Source: Olivibacter jilunii
GTDB taxonomy: Bacteria; Bacteroidota; Bacteroidia; Sphingobacteriales; Sphingobacteriaceae
Length of the DNA: 64,000 nucleotides
Assembly (NCBI RefSeq): GCF_900607235.1
Contig: NZ_LR027848.1
Coordinates: 1,105,241-1,169,240, forward strand
Direction of reading: 5' to 3'
Part shown: in pieces, positions 59,914 to 64,000 of the stretch
Layout: each line of letters begins with the position of its first letter
Numbering within the stretch: the stretch's first letter is position 1
Notes under the pieces: generated by a model
Databases searched by the model: none
What the model saw: the letters and a program-made list of their open reading frames with translations, nothing else
Told to the model about the DNA's origin: nothing
Program-made: the position numbers and the translations under genes

Positions 59914-60300
59914 ATGGCAACCCCCCGGAAAGAACTATCGACCAATAGCGAAAATCGGCAGACATTAGCAGAAGCCTGCGACGTAAATGACGTATTGGCC
60001 AGTATTTCACTGCGATGGAAAATGCAATTATTATATTGTATCAATGAAGGTATCGCTCAGTTCACCGCGTTGAAAAAAAACTTCCCCACGCTTTCCGATC
60101 AGATCTTAGGCAAAAGGCTTAAAGAATTAAAAGAAGAATCACTCATCACTGCTAGCGATATTCCGGATACCACACCGCCCCAGATTCGCTACACAACGAC
60201 TGAAAAGGGGAGAGAACTCTTAGCCATCATTTTGGATTTACATCATTGGGGATTGAAATGGAAAACCGTGGGCAATAATTATTGTACAGCTAATAGCTAA
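59914..60300 (+). CDS. HxlR-family winged-helix regulator
   Basis: 128 residues from MATPRKELSTNSENRQ, chosen because this fits the family length (about 110-130) and because the predicted promoter lies at the upstream ATG (59824). DVLASISLRWKMQLLYCINEGIAQFTALKKNFPTLSDQILGKRLKELKEESLI is the HxlR winged helix with its conserved W-K and S-x-x-x-L-x-x-R-L segment. Many HxlR proteins respond to electrophiles through cysteines; here Cys residues are in EACDVND and LLYCINE. It is divergent from the exported hydrolase across the inverted repeat. Confidence 0.9.
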   Translation: MATPRKELSTNSENRQTLAEACDVNDVLASISLRWKMQLLYCINEGIAQFTALKKNFPTLSDQILGKRLKELKEESLITASDIPDTTPPQIRYTTTEKGRELLAIILDLHHWGLKWKTVGNNYCTANS

Positions 60301-60483
60301 CAATTTGTCGTTGCCAACACAAAGATAACTTCGAGAAAATCAATAAACTGCGTGGCATTAGGTTTATGAAATAAAAAAAGCTTCAACTAAACGATGCATT
60401 TGATTGTTCCAGTAGAAAACAACTAGATATAGTAGATGTCAAGAACATCCAGAATGCAAGGGATAGGAACAACATAGAAGAAT

Positions 60484-60951
60484 ATGAGTAAGTTTAGTGA
60501 AAAGTTTGAAGCGGCGGCAAATAAAATTACCCAGTGGACGGGATCTTCCTGGGCATTCGGGATCGCTTTAGGATTTATTGTTGGGTGGGCTGCGTCGGGT
60601 CCTGTTTTTGGATTTTCAGATACCTGGCAGCTTGTCATAAACACCAGCACCACCATCATTACTTTTTTAATGGTTTTTCTTATACAGAAAACCCAGAATA
60701 AAGATTCAAAAGCTACTCAATTAAAACTGAACGAGCTGGTAGCGGCTAGTCGCAAAGCAAGTAACCGACTTGTAGATATTGAGGATCTGAGCAAGGAAGA
60801 ACTTGATACATTGCATAAGTATTACCAGATCATTTCCGATAGAGCCGAAAATGAAAAAGATATCCATAAGTCCCATTCAATCGAATCTGCGCAACGGCTG
60901 CACCAGTATAAGATGACAAAAAAAAATACAGAACCCGAAAACGGTGAATAA
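60484..60951 (+). CDS. Low-affinity iron permease family protein
   Basis: 155 residues. Two membrane helices (AFGIALGFIVGWAASGPVFGF and TWQLVINTSTTIITFLMVFLIQ) are followed by QNKDSKATQLKLNELV, the signature of the Fet4-like low-affinity iron permease family in bacteria. The C-terminal half is a charged amphipathic tail. Whether these short bacterial members move iron is unproven. Monocistronic. Confidence 0.88.
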   Translation: MSKFSEKFEAAANKITQWTGSSWAFGIALGFIVGWAASGPVFGFSDTWQLVINTSTTIITFLMVFLIQKTQNKDSKATQLKLNELVAASRKASNRLVDIEDLSKEELDTLHKYYQIISDRAENEKDIHKSHSIESAQRLHQYKMTKKNTEPENGE

Positions 60952-61022
60952 AAAATTGCAACAGATATCGCTGCTTTATTTTCCACTCCGGCTTTACCCG
61001 TAATGTGATTGAACCTGACCGT

Positions 61023-61250
61023 TTAGCCTATACGATCTTCAATTAGCTTTCCAATGGTATCTTGATTCAGCATAGTTTCTGTAGTCGTCGCGCCTTCTGA
61101 AGTTTTCATGAACCAATTACCGTCAGTATCTTTGTTTATTACATATGACCTATCGCCAATGTCTTCCGTTAAGATGAACGTATTCTCTTCGCCGGACGGC
61201 TTAACATTAAAGTCGCCTAAACCCGGTATTGTTAAAGTGAATGTTTTCAT
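61023..61250 (-). CDS. Small protein of unknown function
   Basis: 75 residues from MKTFTLTIPGLGDFNVKP; an upstream in-frame ATG adds 34 residues that read as untranslated leader. The composition is soluble and acidic (FILTEDIGDRSYVINKDTDGNWF). No motif or family was recognised. It converges on the iron permease-like gene. Confidence 0.6.
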   Translation of the reverse strand: MKTFTLTIPGLGDFNVKPSGEENTFILTEDIGDRSYVINKDTDGNWFMKTSEGATTTETMLNQDTIGKLIEDRIG

Positions 61251-61717
61251 AATCGATGTTTTCTGAATAAACAATTCAGATAACCGCTTGTGTGGTAAAG
61301 GGCAATAAAATGTATGGAATAAATATAGGCTATAAGGCAACTGAAATTTCATTTCATTCGTGTTGGATGTAAAGTTGCGGTGGTGAGAAACTCAAGGTGG
61401 TCAAACTGGTAGTCAAATTAATGTATTAGCCGATAGACAAAGAGAAGCTAGCTTAATAAAGTTAAAAAGATCAAAATTACTATTTCTAAAAATTCTAGAA
61501 GGCATATAGCAGTTGCTGTTTAAAAGATGAACCCGAATTTGTAGGCTAAGTATGGCTAATATCCATAAAATTCGTTACACTAACAATTTCGATCCGAAAG
61601 CCGTTGAAAAGTTTGCAATCAATTAATAACCATTAAATAGATGACAATAATAAAAAAATTACCTTTTTAATTTCAGATAGGGTTGCTTAGTTTACTACTT
61701 AGCTTTACTTTTGCTGC
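61251..61717. other. 467-bp region with a possible micro-ORF
   Basis: It contains a 24-codon frame at 61552-61626 (MANIHKIRYTNNFDPKAVEKF...) with protein-like composition but no known match, and at its right end the promoter-like TTG (61683) and TACTTTTG (61706-61713). Nothing else was recognised. Confidence 0.35.
61683..61713 (+). promoter_or_regulatory. Promoter of the small-protein/metal-pump unit
   Basis: TTG (61683-61685), 20 bp, then TACTTTTG (61706-61713), matching TAnnTTTG. The GTG start of the next gene is only 4 bp further, so the transcript would be nearly leaderless unless an internal start is used. Confidence 0.45.
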
Positions 61718-62095
61718 GTGAAAAGGTTTTTTCTCTATATAATGCTTATACTATTGATAAGCGAGGCAACCTCGCTCTATCAACTGGCAAAGCTGCCAAG
61801 TTTATACAGGCATTTTATAGAACATAAAACGCTTTCACCAACGGTTAGTTTTACCGAGTACCTTTCAATGCACTATTGGGGGCAAGACCTTAACGACGAT
61901 GATGACGAAAAGGATATGCAACTGCCGTTTAAAAAGTTCGATATCCATACTCCTGTTTTCCTTTTCGTAGCATTCGATAAATCATTTGCTATCAAGCCCG
62001 AATACTGGCCGATTAATCTCGACTTTGCACGGGATCGGCTTGTTGTATACTTCAGCCCCGAACAGAACTCGCTCTTTCGCCCGCCTAGAGTGTAA
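61718..62095 (+). CDS. Small exported protein upstream of heavy-metal RND pump
   Basis: 125 residues from a GTG start. The N-terminal hydrophobic segment (FFLYIMLILLISEATSLYQL) is a likely signal or anchor. SMHYWGQDLNDDDDEKDMQLPFKKFDIH holds an acidic run with a possible metal-binding His/Asp cluster. The C-terminus ends FRPPRV. Proteins of this type commonly precede CusA/CzcA operons in this phylum, but their function is not established. It ends 97 bp before the pump gene, in the same direction. Confidence 0.75.
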   Translation: MKRFFLYIMLILLISEATSLYQLAKLPSLYRHFIEHKTLSPTVSFTEYLSMHYWGQDLNDDDDEKDMQLPFKKFDIHTPVFLFVAFDKSFAIKPEYWPINLDFARDRLVVYFSPEQNSLFRPPRV

Positions 62096-62182
62096 ATACA
62101 TTTAATCATGACATGCAGGGAATGTTCCCTGTAAAAGCGCTGTCCGCCGTAAGGGGGCCGGTATGTGTTTTCATGTATTTAC
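62092..62182 (+). promoter_or_regulatory. Structured leader before the RND pump gene
   Basis: GTAAATACAT (62092-62101) and ATGTATTTAC (62173-62182) are perfect 10-bp complements enclosing 71 nt. Inside is a second stem CAGGGA/TCCCTG (62116-62131). The stop codon of the small protein lies in the left arm, and the pump start codon follows the right arm by 10 nt. A translation-control role is inferred. Confidence 0.4.
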
Positions 62183-62192
62183 TTCAAATTCC

Positions 62193-64000
62193 ATGTTAAA
62201 TAAAATCATTCAGTTTTCAGTTAAAAATAAACTGGCAATTGGTATATTCATGTTGCTGTGGGTAGTTTATGGCGGCTACCAGATCACCCAACTACCCATC
62301 GATGCCGTTCCGGATATAACCAACAACCAGGTCCAGATTATTACCACAGCCCCGTCCCTTGGTGCAGAGGACGTAGAACGATTAATTACATTTCCGATAG
62401 AACTAGCAATCAGTAACGTTCCGGGCATACAGGAGAGCAGGAGTATGTCCCGATTCGGACTTTCCCTTATCACGATTGTGTTTGACGAAGGTACCGATGT
62501 TTACTGGGCGCGCCAGCAGGTTACTGAAAGGCTTTCGCAGGTAGAAATCAACGAAAATGCCAATGTTCCGTCCCTTGCGCCGGTAACTACCGGTTTGGGC
62601 GAAATATATCAGTATGTGTTAAAACCCAAAAAAGGGTATGAAGATAAATTCACCTTGGCTGACCTCCGCTCTACACAGGATTGGCTCGTAAGAAGGCAGC
62701 TATTGGGTACACCCGGCGTAGCTGATGTCTCTACCTTCGGAGGTGAACTTAAGCAATATGAAGTTTCGGTAAACCCGGCAAGGCTCAAGGCACTCAACCT
62801 AACTATAAGCGATATCTTTACCGCTCTGAGCAGAAACAACCAAAATACCGGGGGTGCCTATATTGAAAAGGGCCCCTCCGTTCTATATATTCGGAGCATT
62901 GGCCTTACCAAATCAATTGAAGACATCAATAAAATCGTAGTAAAGAGTAATGGCGGGCAGCCCATACTCATCAGCCATGTAGCCGAAGTCCGTTTGGGTT
63001 CAGCTATACGTTATGGAGCATTAACCATGGCTGGTTTAGGGGAAGTAACCGGCGGCATTGTGATGATGCTCAAAGGCGGAAACTCTTCCGAAATTATCAA
63101 CAACGTTAAGCAACGGATCGCTGAGATACAGAAAACCCTTCCTGAGGGATTAGCGATCGAACCTTTCCTTGACCGCACCAAGATGGTTAACAACGCTATC
63201 GGCACCGTAGAGCACAACTTGCTTGAGGGTGCATTGATCGTCGTGCTCGTGCTGGTACTCTTTTTAGGGAATCTACGGGCGGGATTAATTGTAGCTTCTG
63301 TTATTCCCTTATCCATGCTCTTTGCCATAACCATGATGAATACCTTCGGTGTAAGTGGCAATTTGATGAGCTTGGGGGCCTTGGATTTTGGACTCATTGT
63401 AGACGGTGCCGTCATTATCGTTGAGGCAATTCTGCACCATCTTCATTTTTCTAAAAAATATAACGATGTCACTAGTATTTCGCAGGAGGAGATGAACCGC
63501 GAAGTAACCAAGTCCGCATCACGCATGATGAATGCGGCCGTCTTCGGTCAGATCATTATCCTGATTGTATATTTACCAATTCTTTCCCTTACGGGGATAG
63601 AGGGAAAAATGTTCAAGCCAATGGCTCAGACCGTGGCATTTGCCATTCTGGGAGCCTTTATCCTTTCGCTCACCTACGTGCCGATGGTAAGTTCGCTGTT
63701 CATCAGTAAAAAGATAACACATAAGCCGAATCTGTCCGACCGTATCATGACACGGATAGAAAATGGGTACCGGCAAATGTTGGAGAAGGCTTTATCGATC
63801 CGTCGGTCGCTGGTCATGTTCGCGTTTATATTGTTCGGTGTGTCTGTGTTTATGTTCATGCGCATGGGCGGCGAGTTTATACCCCAACTTGAAGAGGGCG
63901 ATTTTGCCGTCGAAACCAGGTTATTGGTGGGCACCAACCTCAGTACCACCATTAATGCCATTGACCGTATCGCCGAAACGTTGCAAGCGCAATATCCCGA
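62193..64000 (+). CDS. CusA/CzcA-type heavy-metal efflux RND transporter, N-terminal part
   Basis: The frame is open at the right edge; 602 residues are present of about 1030 or more. The first helix is KNKLAIGIFMLLWVVYGGYQI, followed by the porter segment PIDAVPDITNNQVQIITTAP. Transmembrane helix 4 has the heavy-metal-efflux signature DFGLIVDGAVIIVE with Asp398, Asp404 and Glu411, the proton-relay positions of CzcA-type pumps. It exports mono- or divalent metal ions by proton antiport, normally with periplasmic adaptor and outer-membrane partners, which must lie beyond the window. The metal cannot be told from this part. It is preceded by a structured leader. Confidence 0.93.
   Translation, partial: MLNKIIQFSVKNKLAIGIFMLLWVVYGGYQITQLPIDAVPDITNNQVQIITTAPSLGAEDVERLITFPIELAISNVPGIQESRSMSRFGLSLITIVFDEGTDVYWARQQVTERLSQVEINENANVPSLAPVTTGLGEIYQYVLKPKKGYEDKFTLADLRSTQDWLVRRQLLGTPGVADVSTFGGELKQYEVSVNPARLKALNLTISDIFTALSRNNQNTGGAYIEKGPSVLYIRSIGLTKSIEDINKIVVKSNGGQPILISHVAEVRLGSAIRYGALTMAGLGEVTGGIVMMLKGGNSSEIINNVKQRIAEIQKTLPEGLAIEPFLDRTKMVNNAIGTVEHNLLEGALIVVLVLVLFLGNLRAGLIVASVIPLSMLFAITMMNTFGVSGNLMSLGALDFGLIVDGAVIIVEAILHHLHFSKKYNDVTSISQEEMNREVTKSASRMMNAAVFGQIIILIVYLPILSLTGIEGKMFKPMAQTVAFAILGAFILSLTYVPMVSSLFISKKITHKPNLSDRIMTRIENGYRQMLEKALSIRRSLVMFAFILFGVSVFMFMRMGGEFIPQLEEGDFAVETRLLVGTNLSTTINAIDRIAETLQAQYP

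Noticed and set aside
61552-61626. A 24-codon frame considered as a small protein gene
   Set aside because: Plausible composition but no conservation can be shown from one sequence; kept only as a note on the gap.
1-64000. CRISPR arrays, tRNA or rRNA genes, prophage or conjugative modules
   Set aside because: No repeat-spacer pattern, cloverleaf, rRNA sequence or phage/conjugation gene was recognised; the only mobile element seen is the IS1182-type copy.

Overview
The window looks like chromosomal DNA of a glycan-degrading Bacteroidota, most likely a member of the Sphingobacteriaceae (Sphingobacterium, Pedobacter or Olivibacter type). The reasons are two SusC/SusD outer-membrane uptake pairs each preceded by a FecI-type sigma factor and a FecR anti-sigma factor, SusC plugs with an N-terminal STN domain, secreted DUF1080 and GH127/GH146-like enzymes, TAnnTTTG-type promoter elements, and almost no Shine-Dalgarno sequences. 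The genus is an inference.

Layout. (1) 1-10717: the tail of an AraC regulator, then a minus-strand polysaccharide utilisation locus reading FecI, FecR, SusC, SusD, S1 sulfatase, GH105. It fits uptake and trimming of a sulfated, uronate-containing glycan. (2) 10974-14078: an SDR and a Crp/Fnr regulator, with a GTGA-N6-TCAC site upstream of the SDR, then an AHSA1-like protein and a LysE exporter. (3) 14271-25925: a TonB-dependent siderophore receptor, a large DUF4965 glutaminase-like enzyme, a complete IS1182-type insertion sequence, a beta-helix lipoprotein and a GH127/GH146-like arabinofuranosidase with a LamG domain. (4) 25986-31407: small regulators and enzymes, including a secreted chorismate mutase. 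(5) 31625-41664: a second FecI-FecR-SusC-SusD locus whose enzymes are two DUF1080 proteins flanking a Gfo/Idh/MocA oxidoreductase, the signature of a 3-keto-glycoside route. (6) 41883-48435: acyltransferase, SDR plus AraC, ABC exporter, DoxX and an alpha/beta hydrolase.

(7) 48574-55664 is the most interesting stretch. Two paralogous, divergently oriented Crp/Fnr-type regulators (53166-53738 and 54273-54848) sit back to back. Beyond each one lies a promoter with the same architecture: two GTGA-N6-TCAC palindromes with centres exactly 37 bp apart, then exactly 24 bp to a TAnTTTG element. One promoter drives a likely seven-gene detoxification operon (YceI, tautomerase, SDR, NTF2-like, nitronate monooxygenase, SRPBCC-like, isochorismatase-like). 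The other drives a DJ-1/PfpI-family gene. The two regulators share five cysteines at identical positions, so a redox- or electrophile-responsive regulon is a reasonable hypothesis. Between them lies a twice-frameshifted remnant of a dihydrofolate-reductase-family gene.

(8) 55832-64000: pirin, an orphan C5 DNA methyltransferase, a P-loop kinase-like protein, an alpha/beta hydrolase divergent from an HxlR regulator across an 11-bp inverted repeat, a low-affinity iron permease-like protein, two small unknown proteins, and the first 602 residues of a CusA/CzcA-type heavy-metal RND pump preceded by a structured leader. No tRNA, rRNA or CRISPR array was recognised. All domain assignments are from reading the sequence; no database search was run.
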